From assembly GCF_001463885.1 (NCBI RefSeq), contig NZ_BBWQ01000011.1, positions 1 to 64,000 of the forward strand: a stretch of 64,000 nt of DNA. Reading direction: 5' to 3'. Below are positions 53,512 through 62,340 of this stretch, one piece after another (position 1 is the stretch's first letter; every line of letters begins with the position of its first letter). Source of the stretch: Aureimonas altamirensis (GTDB taxonomy: Bacteria > Pseudomonadota > Alphaproteobacteria > Rhizobiales > Rhizobiaceae). Position numbers and translations under genes: made by a program. The notes beneath the pieces are model-generated. The model made no database searches. It saw only the letters and a list, made by a program, of their open reading frames with translations, and was not told the origin of the DNA.

Positions 53512-54468
53512 ATGGCCACGCCTCTCGATCTGGACCAGCTAAGAACCTTCATCGCCGTCGTCGACACCGGCAGTTTCACGCGCGCCGCCGAAGATGTCTT
53601 CAAGACGCAGTCGGCCGTATCGATGCAGGTTCGCCGACTGGAAGACCGTCTCGGAAAGGAGCTGTTCGAGCGCAATGGCCGCAGCGTGAAGCTGACGGAC
53701 GATGGCGCACGCCTTCTCAGCTATGCGCGGCGCATGCTGGCGCTGAGCCAGGAAACGCTGACCGCCTTCGACGAAGAGCACATCTCCGGCCATGTCCGCA
53801 TCGGCCTGCCGGACGATTACGCCGAGCGGTTCTTGCCCGAGATCATGGGCCGCTTCGTGCGGACCAATCCGCGCGTGGAACTGCAGATCGCCTGCGAGAC
53901 GACCAACAGCCTCGTCGAGCATGTCGAAAAGGGTCATCTGGACGTTGCGCTGGTCTGCCCGTCCAAGACACATGCCTGGTCCGAGATCGTCCGGCGCGAG
54001 CCGCTGCACTTCGTGACGTCGGCCTGCCATACGGTGCACCTGGAAGAGGTTCTGCCGCTGGCCATCGGTCGCGCCGACTGCGTCTGGCGAAAGCAGGGCA
54101 TCGAGGCCCTGCGGCAGGCGGGGCGGCAGCACCGCGTGCTGTTTACAAGCTGGTCGGCAACCATCGTCACGTCGGCCGTGCTGGCGGGACTCGCAATCAG
54201 CGTCCTGCCCGAATGCGCCTTGCGGCCCGGAATGCGCGTTCTGACCGAAGAGGAAGGCTTCCCCCGGCTCAACGATGCCGAGATTGCGGTGATGCGCGGC
54301 AAGAATACCGACACCCCCGTCATTTCCGCGCTGATCGAGCATATCCGGGAAAGCCTGCGCAACCTGGTGCCGCCGACAGAGGAAACGCCCTTGACGCGGC
54401 AGTTGCCGGAAACGCGGCTGATCCGCTCGCAGCGCCTGCGCCCGGGCATGACGGCGGCCGGCTGGTAA
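53512..54468 (+). CDS. LysR family transcriptional regulator
   Basis: 318-aa LysR protein: [46 protein letters not shown] (HTH) and a ligand domain [23 protein letters not shown]. It resembles LrhA/HexA-type regulators. The stop TAATG overlaps the xseA start by one base, coupling their translation, though xseA is a housekeeping gene. Confidence 0.92.
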   Translation: MATPLDLDQLRTFIAVVDTGSFTRAAEDVFKTQSAVSMQVRRLEDRLGKELFERNGRSVKLTDDGARLLSYARRMLALSQETLTAFDEEHISGHVRIGLPDDYAERFLPEIMGRFVRTNPRVELQIACETTNSLVEHVEKGHLDVALVCPSKTHAWSEIVRREPLHFVTSACHTVHLEEVLPLAIGRADCVWRKQGIEALRQAGRQHRVLFTSWSATIVTSAVLAGLAISVLPECALRPGMRVLTEEEGFPRLNDAEIAVMRGKNTDTPVISALIEHIRESLRNLVPPTEETPLTRQLPETRLIRSQRLRPGMTAAGW

Positions 54469-56045
54469 TGTCGGACGGCGGCTTCGCAACACAGGGCACC
54501 AATGCCGCCGAGTATTCCGTGTCGGAACTCTCCGGCGCGTTGCGGCGCACCGTCGAGGATGCGTTCGGCAATGTCCGCGTGCGCGGCGAGATCTCGGGAT
54601 ATCGCGGGGCGCACGCATCGGGCCACGCCTATTTCACGCTGAAGGACGACCGTGCGCGGCTGGATGCCGTTGTCTGGCGCGCCACCTTCGCCAAGCTGGC
54701 GTTCCGGCCGGAAGAAGGCCTGGAAGTCATCGCCATCGGCCGGCTGACGACCTATCCCGGTTCTTCCAAGTACCAGATCGTCATCGACGACCTGAAGCCG
54801 GCCGGCGCCGGCGCCCTGATGGCGTTGCTGAACGAGCGCCGGTTGAAGCTGGAAGCGGAAGGCCTGTTCGATACGGCGCGCAAGCGTGCCCTGCCCTTCA
54901 TGCCGCGCGTCATCGGCATCGTGACCTCGCCGACGGGAGCTGTCATCCGCGATATCTGCCACCGCATCGCCGATCGCTTCCCCGTGCATCTCCTTGTGTG
55001 GCCGGTGCGCGTGCAGGGCGAGACATCGGGGGCCGAAGTCGCCGCCGCCATCGAGGGGTTCAACGCCATCCAACCCGGCGGCAAGGTTCCGCGGCCCGAC
55101 CTCATCATCGTGGCCCGGGGCGGTGGCAGCCTCGAGGATCTGTGGGGCTTCAACGATGAAGCCGTCGTGCGGGCGGCTGCAGCCTCCGCCATCCCCCTCG
55201 TTTCGGCGGTCGGCCACGAAACGGACTGGACATTGATCGACCACGCGGCCGACCGCCGTGCGCCGACACCCACCGGCGCGGCGGAAATGGCCGTCCCCGT
55301 ACGGGCCGAACTGATGGCGCAGGTGGCCGCCCTGCATGCGCGCCTGCGCGCCGGCATCAGCCGGCAGCTTCAGCAGGAGCGCCGCGCGCTGATGGCGCTG
55401 GCGCGCGCCATGCCGGGCGCCGACATGCTGCTTGCCACGCCGCGACGCCGCCTGGACGACCTGGCCGTCGGGCTGGAGCGCGGCCTGACCGCCTACGTCA
55501 CCGGCGAAAGGCGGCGCTTCCTGTCGGCATCCGCACGCCTGCAACCGGGGCGGCTGGCTGTCATGATCGGGCAGAAGCGCGCGCATCTGACGGAACTGGC
55601 CAACCGGTCGGACCATGCCTTGTCCGGCCGTGCATCCGGCGCGCGGAACCGCTTTGCAAGCGTTGCGGCCGGGCTGCGTCCGTCCTTGCTGGACCACCGG
55701 CTGGACAATGGACGCCGGCGGCTGACGCCGGTCGGCGCGATACTGCAGCAGACCTGGGAACGCTCGGCGACACGCCGCACGGAGCGGCTGGCCGGCGTCT
55801 GGCGCGTCGCCGCCAGCCTGGATCCGCGCCGCGTGCTGGAGCGCGGCTACGCCATCATCCGCGACACGACCGGCCAGGCGATCACCCGTGCCGAAGGGCT
55901 GTCGACCGGGCAGAGATTTTCCGTCGAGTTTGCCGGAGGCGAAAGCCGCGAGGCCATGGCTCTGGACGCGGAAGGCGCCATGGCGCGGCCCCGCCGCACG
56001 GCCAAAACGGAACACGTCAAGCCGGAACAGGGCAAGCTGTTCTAG
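54468..56045 (+). CDS. xseA: Exodeoxyribonuclease VII large subunit
   Basis: 525-aa nuclease subunit that degrades single-stranded DNA with XseB. The N-terminal OB domain (about 15-110: [31 protein letters not shown]) is followed by the catalytic core ([65 protein letters not shown]) and a coiled-coil C-terminus. Starts at the ATG of TAATG at 54468. The small subunit is not in the window. Confidence 0.95.
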   Translation: MSDGGFATQGTNAAEYSVSELSGALRRTVEDAFGNVRVRGEISGYRGAHASGHAYFTLKDDRARLDAVVWRATFAKLAFRPEEGLEVIAIGRLTTYPGSSKYQIVIDDLKPAGAGALMALLNERRLKLEAEGLFDTARKRALPFMPRVIGIVTSPTGAVIRDICHRIADRFPVHLLVWPVRVQGETSGAEVAAAIEGFNAIQPGGKVPRPDLIIVARGGGSLEDLWGFNDEAVVRAAAASAIPLVSAVGHETDWTLIDHAADRRAPTPTGAAEMAVPVRAELMAQVAALHARLRAGISRQLQQERRALMALARAMPGADMLLATPRRRLDDLAVGLERGLTAYVTGERRRFLSASARLQPGRLAVMIGQKRAHLTELANRSDHALSGRASGARNRFASVAAGLRPSLLDHRLDNGRRRLTPVGAILQQTWERSATRRTERLAGVWRVAASLDPRRVLERGYAIIRDTTGQAITRAEGLSTGQRFSVEFAGGESREAMALDAEGAMARPRRTAKTEHVKPEQGKLF

Positions 56046-56070
56046 CTGCCTTGCCGTGCACGGGAGTTGG

Positions 56071-57312
56071 CTAGCCCGCCGCCACCCGGTCGATCCATTC
56101 GGCCTGCCGCCTGGCGCAGTCCGCCACCTCATAGGTATCGATGACGAATTGTCGTGCGGCAGCGCCCATCCGCGCCCGCTGCAAAGGGGCGGTCGCCAGG
56201 CGCGCCAGCGTTTCCGCCAGCGCCGTGCTGTCGAAGAAGTCGACCAGCATGCCATTGCGCCCGTGTTCGACCATCTCCCTGACAGGGGCGGTATCGCTGG
56301 CAACGATGGCGGCACCGGCGCTCATCGCTTCCAGCAAAGACCAGGACACCACGAACGGATAGGTCAGATACGCGTGGACCGTGGATACCTGCAGCACCTG
56401 CACGAAGCGCTCATAGGGAATGCGGCCAAGGAAGTGCACCCGGGCCCATTGCGCATCGTCCATCTGCGGCCGCACTTCCGCGATGAACCTTTCCTTCCAG
56501 GTTCCGCTTTCGGGCAGCGGGCCATAGCCGCCATCCTTCCCTTCCGACCCGACGATGACGACATGCGCCGCCGGCCGCTTGCGCAGCAGCGCCGGCAAGG
56601 CGCGCATGAAGATGTGCAGCCCACGATAGGGCTCCAGGTGACGGCTGACGAAGGTGAACACCTCGTTCTCGCGGGTCAGCACCCCGCCCTCCACCTGCAG
56701 CCGCGCACTGCCGTTGGGCCGGATCTGCGCGGTGTCGATGCCGTCATGCACCACGTCGATACGGCGGCGGATGGGCTCGGGAAAGGTATTGGCCTGCCAG
56801 CGTGTCGGCGACAGGCCCGCGACCGCCCCTTCGAAACTGATGTCGAAGGGAATGTTCAGCATCCGCGCCTTGCACACGGCCGCCGGGTTGATCCTCTCCT
56901 GAAATTCGGGATCGAAGTCCCAGCTCGAGTCCCTGTGCCGGTAATAGAGTTCGCAGTACAGGCCAACCCGCGCCCTCGGCCAGATGTCGCGCAGAAACAT
57001 CATCTCGCCCCAGCCATGATGCCCGATGATGACATCCGGCTCATAGCCCGCCTGGCGCAGCTCCAGTGCCCGGCGCGTGGCTGCCTCGCCGTGGTTGAGG
57101 GCATTCTCGACCTGCGTCAGCCACGGATGCACCCCGGCCGATAGGGCGCCGACGGGCGTGTAGCTGTGAAGGCGCATGCCCAACGCCTGGTCCGGCAGGT
57201 CCGTCCGCTTGTGAAGGGCCGCCACGGCATAGCGCCCCTCGCGGGCCAGCAAGGGGCCCACATGCTTGAACTGGGCGGGAAAGTTGTTGTGGACGAAGAG
57301 AAGGTCTCTCAT
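56071..57312 (-). CDS. Glycosyltransferase family 4
   Basis: 413-aa GT-B enzyme. N-terminal acceptor domain MRDLLFVHNNFPAQFKHVGPLLA and C-terminal donor domain with the E-x7-E motif (LLEAMSAGAAIVASDTAPVRE). It resembles enzymes with a Glyco_trans_4_3 N-domain. It likely adds a sugar to a surface polysaccharide or glycolipid; the sugar is unknown. It lies 8 bp after a paralogous glycosyltransferase gene, so both share a transcript. Confidence 0.88.
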   Translation of the reverse strand: MRDLLFVHNNFPAQFKHVGPLLAREGRYAVAALHKRTDLPDQALGMRLHSYTPVGALSAGVHPWLTQVENALNHGEAATRRALELRQAGYEPDVIIGHHGWGEMMFLRDIWPRARVGLYCELYYRHRDSSWDFDPEFQERINPAAVCKARMLNIPFDISFEGAVAGLSPTRWQANTFPEPIRRRIDVVHDGIDTAQIRPNGSARLQVEGGVLTRENEVFTFVSRHLEPYRGLHIFMRALPALLRKRPAAHVVIVGSEGKDGGYGPLPESGTWKERFIAEVRPQMDDAQWARVHFLGRIPYERFVQVLQVSTVHAYLTYPFVVSWSLLEAMSAGAAIVASDTAPVREMVEHGRNGMLVDFFDSTALAETLARLATAPLQRARMGAAARQFVIDTYEVADCARRQAEWIDRVAAG

Positions 57313-57320
57313 GGGTGGGG

Positions 57321-58553
57321 TCAGGCTGCGACCGCTTCCAGCCATGCCTTGGCGCGGGGCAGCGATACCGCATTCAGATCCCAGCCGGCGCAGGCTGCCT
57401 CGCGGGCGCGTTGTCCCAGCTCGGTGCGCATGGCCGCGTCGGCCATCAGGGATGCGATCGAGGAAGCCATGCCCGGCACGTCGAAATAGTCGACCAGAAT
57501 GCCGCTCTCACCATGCGTTATCGCTTCGCGCACGGGCTCGGTATTGCCGGCAACGACCGCACATCCTGCGCTCATCGCCTCGATCAAATAGGGCGACAGC
57601 GGGAACGGATAAGAAAGATGCACATGGACGCGCGATGCCTGCGCCAGCGCCAGGCGCCCGCGCCGGTCCGGCCGTCCCATGAAATGGACACGGGCCCAGT
57701 CGGCCGGGCCGACCAGCAACCGCACCTCGTCGATGAACTTCTGCTTCCAGCTCAGCCCGGCCGACGGCCAATCGGCCGGCGCACCCTCCCCGCCGGCAAT
57801 CACGATGTGCGCAGCCGGCCGCGCGGCTAAAAGCTCGGGCAGTGCGCGCATGAAGATATGATAGCCGCTGCCCGGCTCCAGCACGGGGGCGCAGAAGCTG
57901 ACGACCTCGTCCTCGCGGGTCAGCACAAGGCCATCGCCGACATCGACGGATGCATCGGCGCGCGGCGCGAAACGGACCGTGTCGATGCCATCCGGAACGA
58001 CCGTTATCCATTGGCGGAAAAAGCCGGGGAAGGCGTCGGCCTGGAATTGTGTCGGCGCAAGCCCGGCATCCGCCTCGCGCAGGGTCATGTCCAGATGCAG
58101 GTTGCGAAAGGCGATGCGGCTGGCATCGAGCGGATCGGGCGTGATGAACTCCGGGTCGAAACCGACGTCGCCTCCATCCTTTCGGAAATAATAGTCGCAG
58201 TGGATCGCCATGCGTGCCTGCGGCCAGACATCCTTCAGGAACATCATTTCACTCCAGCCGGGATGGCCGATGATGATGTCGGGTTCGTACCCGCGCTCGC
58301 GCAGCGCGGTGCCCGCGCGAAACGCCGCTTCGCCCCGGATCGTCTTGGTTTCCAGGTCACGCAGCCAGGGATGTACGTCTCGCGTGCTGCTGCGGGCGGG
58401 GCGGTAGGAAACAAGCTGCACGCCGTCTACGCGGTCTGGCAGGTCCGACCGCATATGGAGCGCGGCGACACGATGATCGGGCAATCTGGCCAGGGCCGGC
58501 GCAAGGTGGCGAAACGGCCCGGGGTAGTTCTGATGCACGAAGAGCAGCTTCAT
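57321..58553 (-). CDS. Glycosyltransferase family 4 (paralogue)
   Basis: 410-aa GT-B enzyme with the same architecture as the downstream one: LLFVHQNYPGPFRHLAPALA at the start, GHPGWSEMMFLKDVWPQAR (compare GHHGWGEMMFLRDIWPRAR) and LIEAMSAGCAVVAGNTEPVRE. Clearly arose by gene duplication and divergence. First gene of the pair; the 297 bp upstream (58554-58850) contain no other gene and serve as the divergent promoter region for a GGDEF gene. Confidence 0.88.
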   Translation of the reverse strand: MKLLFVHQNYPGPFRHLAPALARLPDHRVAALHMRSDLPDRVDGVQLVSYRPARSSTRDVHPWLRDLETKTIRGEAAFRAGTALRERGYEPDIIIGHPGWSEMMFLKDVWPQARMAIHCDYYFRKDGGDVGFDPEFITPDPLDASRIAFRNLHLDMTLREADAGLAPTQFQADAFPGFFRQWITVVPDGIDTVRFAPRADASVDVGDGLVLTREDEVVSFCAPVLEPGSGYHIFMRALPELLAARPAAHIVIAGGEGAPADWPSAGLSWKQKFIDEVRLLVGPADWARVHFMGRPDRRGRLALAQASRVHVHLSYPFPLSPYLIEAMSAGCAVVAGNTEPVREAITHGESGILVDYFDVPGMASSIASLMADAAMRTELGQRAREAACAGWDLNAVSLPRAKAWLEAVAA

Positions 58554-58850
58554 GTATGACTTCTATCCTAGCTTACGGCGACGCGGCATCCACCGAAAAT
58601 CAAAGGATTACAGTCGCCAAGGCGCTCCGTCCATCATCAAATGACGGCGTCCGAGCCGCTTCGCATCTTATCATCAGATAAATGACAAAGCTTGTTTTTA
58701 TAAGAAGACTCGGCCGACGGTCACGGCCTACAGCACGATGCTGTCCGATTGTGTCAAGTCGCCGCACTACCGGTTGATTGTGTACCGGCGCGGCCATCTA
58801 CCTCTAAATGCGTACGAGTGTGCCACGATAGTTATGAAGAGAGCGCGTCC

Positions 58851-59825
58851 ATGTTCCATGACATCAAACTCGGCGACGAAGGCGGCAGGCTGGCCGCCGT
58901 TGCGCGGTACGACATCATGGACACCCCGTCCGAGCCGCAATTCGATAACATCGTCAGCCTGCTGAAGACGATCTTCAAGGCACCGATCGCGCTGATCTCA
59001 ATCATCGATGACAGGCGCCAGTGGTACAAGGCCATTGACGGGGCCAGTCTCGTCGAGATTCCACGCGACGCGTCCTTCTGCAACTATACGATCCAGTCTG
59101 CCGACATCCTCGCCATCGAGGATATGACGCTGGACCCGCGTTTCGTGGATCACCCCATGGTTGCCGAGGCGCCGCATCTGCGAAGCTATCTCGGCATTCC
59201 GCTGACATCGCCGGACGGCTACAACATCGGCACCATCTGCATCCTGGACACGCAGCCCAGACGTTTCGGGCCGGACGACTATGCAACCCTTCGCCAGTTC
59301 GCGGCCGTCGCAATCACCCAGTTCGAGCTGCGCCAGATCGCGTCTCGCGATGGCCTGACGGGCCTGGCGACGCGCCGCGCATTCACCGAGGCTGCGGAGC
59401 GGGAGCTGAGCCGCTTCCTGCGTCATGGCCAGCCCGTCACGCTTGTCATCTTCGATCTCGACCGCTTCAAGTCGATCAACGATACCTATGGACACGGCAT
59501 AGGGGACGCGGTGCTGAAAAGCGCAAGCGCTGCCTGCGAGGCCGTCAAACGCAACGAAGAACAGATCGGGCGCATCGGGGGCGAGGAATTCGCCATCCTG
59601 CTCGTCAACACCGGGCTGCCCGAAGCCCAGACCGCAGCCGAGCGGTTTCGCAAGGCAATCGAAGACGCGACGATCAGGGAAGTTCCGGACTTGCCGTTCA
59701 CCGCCAGTTTCGGCCTTGCGCAATGCAATGCGGAAGCTTCGGATCTCGCGACCTGGCTGGATCGGGCGGACAAGGCGCTTTATGCGGCGAAGGCGCAGGG
59801 GCGCAACCGCTGCGTCGCCGGATGA
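58851..59825 (+). CDS. GAF-GGDEF diguanylate cyclase
   Basis: 324-aa protein with a GAF sensor (about 30-160: SLLKTIFKAPIALISIIDDRRQWYKA, SYLGIPLTSPDGYNIGTICILD) and a GGDEF domain (about 165-322). The active-site loop is GGEEF (243-247), so c-di-GMP synthesis is expected. The inhibitory site has RxxE (234-237) instead of RxxD, so product inhibition may be weak. I chose the ATG at 58851 because it is preceded by GAAGAGAG; the frame extends upstream without homology. Confidence 0.92.
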   Translation: MFHDIKLGDEGGRLAAVARYDIMDTPSEPQFDNIVSLLKTIFKAPIALISIIDDRRQWYKAIDGASLVEIPRDASFCNYTIQSADILAIEDMTLDPRFVDHPMVAEAPHLRSYLGIPLTSPDGYNIGTICILDTQPRRFGPDDYATLRQFAAVAITQFELRQIASRDGLTGLATRRAFTEAAERELSRFLRHGQPVTLVIFDLDRFKSINDTYGHGIGDAVLKSASAACEAVKRNEEQIGRIGGEEFAILLVNTGLPEAQTAAERFRKAIEDATIREVPDLPFTASFGLAQCNAEASDLATWLDRADKALYAAKAQGRNRCVAG

Positions 59826-59849
59826 CCGGCCGCTGGCGAGGCTTCCCCT

Positions 59850-61232
59850 CTATCCCCTATGTGTCGCGGTTGGCCAGGCGAAGTGATGATCGTCGATGGC
59901 AAAGGCGTGGCTGTGCCGGATCGGCGCATGCCGGTGGGGATGGCGATGAGGCTCGGGCCCCTCCCAGCCTTCATGGTCATGCCTGTGGTGCTCGTCGTGG
60001 ACATGCATCGCATCATGGGCAAAGGCGGCATGCTGGTGCTCGATCTCGATCGCATCGTCGGCTGGCCAGAGCACTGTCGCAGCCACAGTGCCGGCCAGGC
60101 ATACCACCGACAGGGCGACGAACGTCGCGTCGAGGCCGATCGTCACTCCGAGCCAGCCGGCAAGCGGATAGGTGACCAGCCAGCAGGCATGCGACAGGGC
60201 AAACTGTGCCGCAAACACCGCAGGCCTGTCGGCCGCGCCGGACGACCGCCGCAACACGATGCCAATTGGCGTTCCGATGGCGGAGGACGCGGCCCCCATC
60301 AAAAGCCAAAGGCCGATGCTCGGCATCCAGCCCGGCCCTGTGCCGCCGACCAGCAGCAGGCAGGCCATCGCCACCGCACCGCCGATCATCGTTGCGCGGG
60401 TCGATACCGAACCGAGAATGCGCGACAAGAAAATCGCGACCGACATGGAACCCAGGCCATAGGCGGCGAACAGCAGGGCGACGTCGTGGTTGGAACCGCC
60501 GAGCTGGGTGCGGACATGCACCACCGTATTGACGATGACCATGGAACCGCCGGCGGACGCAGCCAGCGACAAGGCCAGCAAGCCCTGCAGGCGCGGTGTT
60601 GCAAGATAGATGCGCGCACCGCGGGTGAAGCGATCGACGAAGCCGGAGCCGGCCATCGCCGTCGCCGACGGCAGAGCGACTGTCGCGACCAGAAAGGCCG
60701 AGGCCAGAAAGCCCATCACGGTCCCCAGGAACAGCCAGTGGAAGCCGATCACGGTCAGAAGCAGAGCCGCCAGAAGCGGACTGAACAGGCTTTCCAGATC
60801 ATAGGCGAGGCGCGACAGCGACAAGGCTTTGGTATAGTCGCGCTCGTCCGGCAGTATGTCGGGGATCGTTCCCTGGAAGGTCGGCGTAAACAGCGCCGAC
60901 ATGGACTGGAAGGCGAAGACCAGACCATAGACCTGCCAGATTTCGGTGACGAAGGGCAGCAGAAGCACGAACCCCGCCCGCACGACATCCAGCGTCACCA
61001 GAAATGTCCGGCGTGGGAGCCACGCCGTGATGACACCTGCGAACTGCGAAACGCCGACATAGGCGATCATCTTGATGGCGAGCGCGGTGCCGAGGACAGC
61101 CCCGGCTTCGTCCCCCGCCAGATCGTAGGCCAGCAGACCCAGCGCGACGGTGGTCAGCCCCGTGCCCACAAGGGAAAGAGCCTGCGCGGCGAAAAGCCGA
61201 CGGTAGGTCCGGTTGCGAAGAACACCCAGCAT
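59850..61232 (-). CDS. MFS transporter with histidine-rich C-terminal tail
   Basis: 460-aa twelve-helix transporter of the EntS/MFS_3 type (FAAQALSLVGTGLTTVALGLLAYDL, FQGTIPDILPDERDYTKALSLSRLAYDLE). The last 65 residues form a cytoplasmic tail with 18 histidines (e.g. HDEHHRHDHE, HRHPHRH), an unusual metal-binding-like extension. Possible role in export of a metal or a metal chelator. It is convergent with the GAF-GGDEF gene and divergent from an SDR gene. Confidence 0.88.
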   Translation of the reverse strand: MLGVLRNRTYRRLFAAQALSLVGTGLTTVALGLLAYDLAGDEAGAVLGTALAIKMIAYVGVSQFAGVITAWLPRRTFLVTLDVVRAGFVLLLPFVTEIWQVYGLVFAFQSMSALFTPTFQGTIPDILPDERDYTKALSLSRLAYDLESLFSPLLAALLLTVIGFHWLFLGTVMGFLASAFLVATVALPSATAMAGSGFVDRFTRGARIYLATPRLQGLLALSLAASAGGSMVIVNTVVHVRTQLGGSNHDVALLFAAYGLGSMSVAIFLSRILGSVSTRATMIGGAVAMACLLLVGGTGPGWMPSIGLWLLMGAASSAIGTPIGIVLRRSSGAADRPAVFAAQFALSHACWLVTYPLAGWLGVTIGLDATFVALSVVCLAGTVAATVLWPADDAIEIEHQHAAFAHDAMHVHDEHHRHDHEGWEGPEPHRHPHRHAPIRHSHAFAIDDHHFAWPTATHRG

Positions 61233-61270
61233 CGAACGACGCTCCAGATGAGGGCCACCAAACGAGCGGC

Positions 61271-61295
61271 GGAACGTATGTTGGTCGACGGGATT
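61271..61295 (+). promoter_or_regulatory. Possible EcfG-type promoter of the SDR gene
   Basis: GGAAC (61271-61275), 16-bp spacer, GATT (61292-61295). The -35 is perfect but the -10 matches CGTT only at its TT. It lies 29 bp before the SDR start. YghA-like SDRs belong to stress regulons in some relatives, which makes it plausible. Confidence 0.35.
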
Positions 61296-61324
61296 GCTCT
61301 TGTCGATAGATTGGAGACTCTTTC

Positions 61325-62218
61325 ATGACCAGCCGCACCACCATGCAGGATCCGCGTACGCAGTATCCCCAGCCGCCCTTCCCCGACCAGCCGCAGCCCG
61401 CCCCGGGGCTGGCGACGAAAATGGAGCCGACCCCCGATCACGGCGAGACGAGCTATGTCGGCCATGGCCGGCTCGAGGGCCGCAAGGCGCTGATTACCGG
61501 CGGCGACAGCGGCATAGGCCGCGCTGCGGCCATCGCCTATGCCCGCGAAGGCGCGGATGTCGCCATCGCCTACCTTCCATCTGAAGAGGCCGACGCGGCG
61601 GAGGTGATCGCCCTGATCGAGGCCGAGGGCCGGAAAGCCCTGGCGCTGCCGGGAGACGTAACCGACGAGGCCTGGTCCCGCGAGCTTGTGGACCTGGCGG
61701 CGTCGCATATGGGTGGCATCGACATCCTTGTCGTCAACGCCGGCCGTCAGCAGTACCGAGAGGATATCTCGCAGCTATCCTCGGAGGATTTCGACAAGAC
61801 GCTGAAGACGAACCTCTACGCGCTGCATTGGATTTGCCAGGCGGCCGTTCCGCATATGCCGGCGGGTGCTGCCGTCATCACGACCGCGTCGGTGCAGGCC
61901 TACGATCCGTCAGATATCCTTCTGGACTACGCAACCACGAAGGCGGGTATCGTGGCCTACACCAAGGCGCTGTCCAAGCAGCTGATCGAAAAGGGCATCC
62001 GGGCCAATGTTGTGGCGCCCGGCCCGTTCTGGAGCGTCCTGCAATCGAGCGGCGGCCAGCCACCCGAAAAGGTGCAGCAGTTCGGTGGGCATAGCGCGTT
62101 CGGGCGGCCAGGCCAGCCCGTCGAAATCGCCCCGATCTACGTTTTGCTGGCCAGCCAGGAAGGCAGCTACATAACGGGCGAGGTCTACGGCATCACCGGA
62201 GGCGCAGGGATCGCCTGA
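61325..62218 (+). CDS. SDR family oxidoreductase (YghA/glucose-dehydrogenase-like)
   Basis: 297-aa SDR with a ~50-residue Pro-rich N-terminal extension (QYPQPPFPDQPQPAPGL, MEPTPDHGETSY) typical of the YghA/YdaD group. Cofactor motif TGGDSGIG at 58-65, VNAG and catalytic YATTK follow. These enzymes are often induced by general stress in soil bacteria. The hairpin at 62226-62245 lies after the stop. Confidence 0.92.
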   Translation: MTSRTTMQDPRTQYPQPPFPDQPQPAPGLATKMEPTPDHGETSYVGHGRLEGRKALITGGDSGIGRAAAIAYAREGADVAIAYLPSEEADAAEVIALIEAEGRKALALPGDVTDEAWSRELVDLAASHMGGIDILVVNAGRQQYREDISQLSSEDFDKTLKTNLYALHWICQAAVPHMPAGAAVITTASVQAYDPSDILLDYATTKAGIVAYTKALSKQLIEKGIRANVVAPGPFWSVLQSSGGQPPEKVQQFGGHSAFGRPGQPVEIAPIYVLLASQEGSYITGEVYGITGGAGIA

Positions 62219-62225
62219 GTATTCG

Positions 62226-62245
62226 GGGACGCCGTCGGGCGTCCC
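62226..62245 (+). terminator. Hairpin after the SDR gene
   Basis: GGGACGCC-GTCG-GGCGTCCC is a perfect 8-bp stem 7 bp after the stop codon, followed by TCCTCC rather than a T-run. Confidence 0.5.
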
Positions 62246-62340
62246 TCCTCCGGCACGATGGCCGCCAGTTCAGCAGTGTAATCCATCTTCGCAGACATCA
62301 TCATGATTATCCACGCCACACGATAAGGCTCTCACCAATC

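Noticed and set aside
53934-56315. 793-aa minus-strand frame opposite lysR and xseA
   Set aside because: Antisense shadow; both plus-strand genes are clear and the frame contains no family motif.
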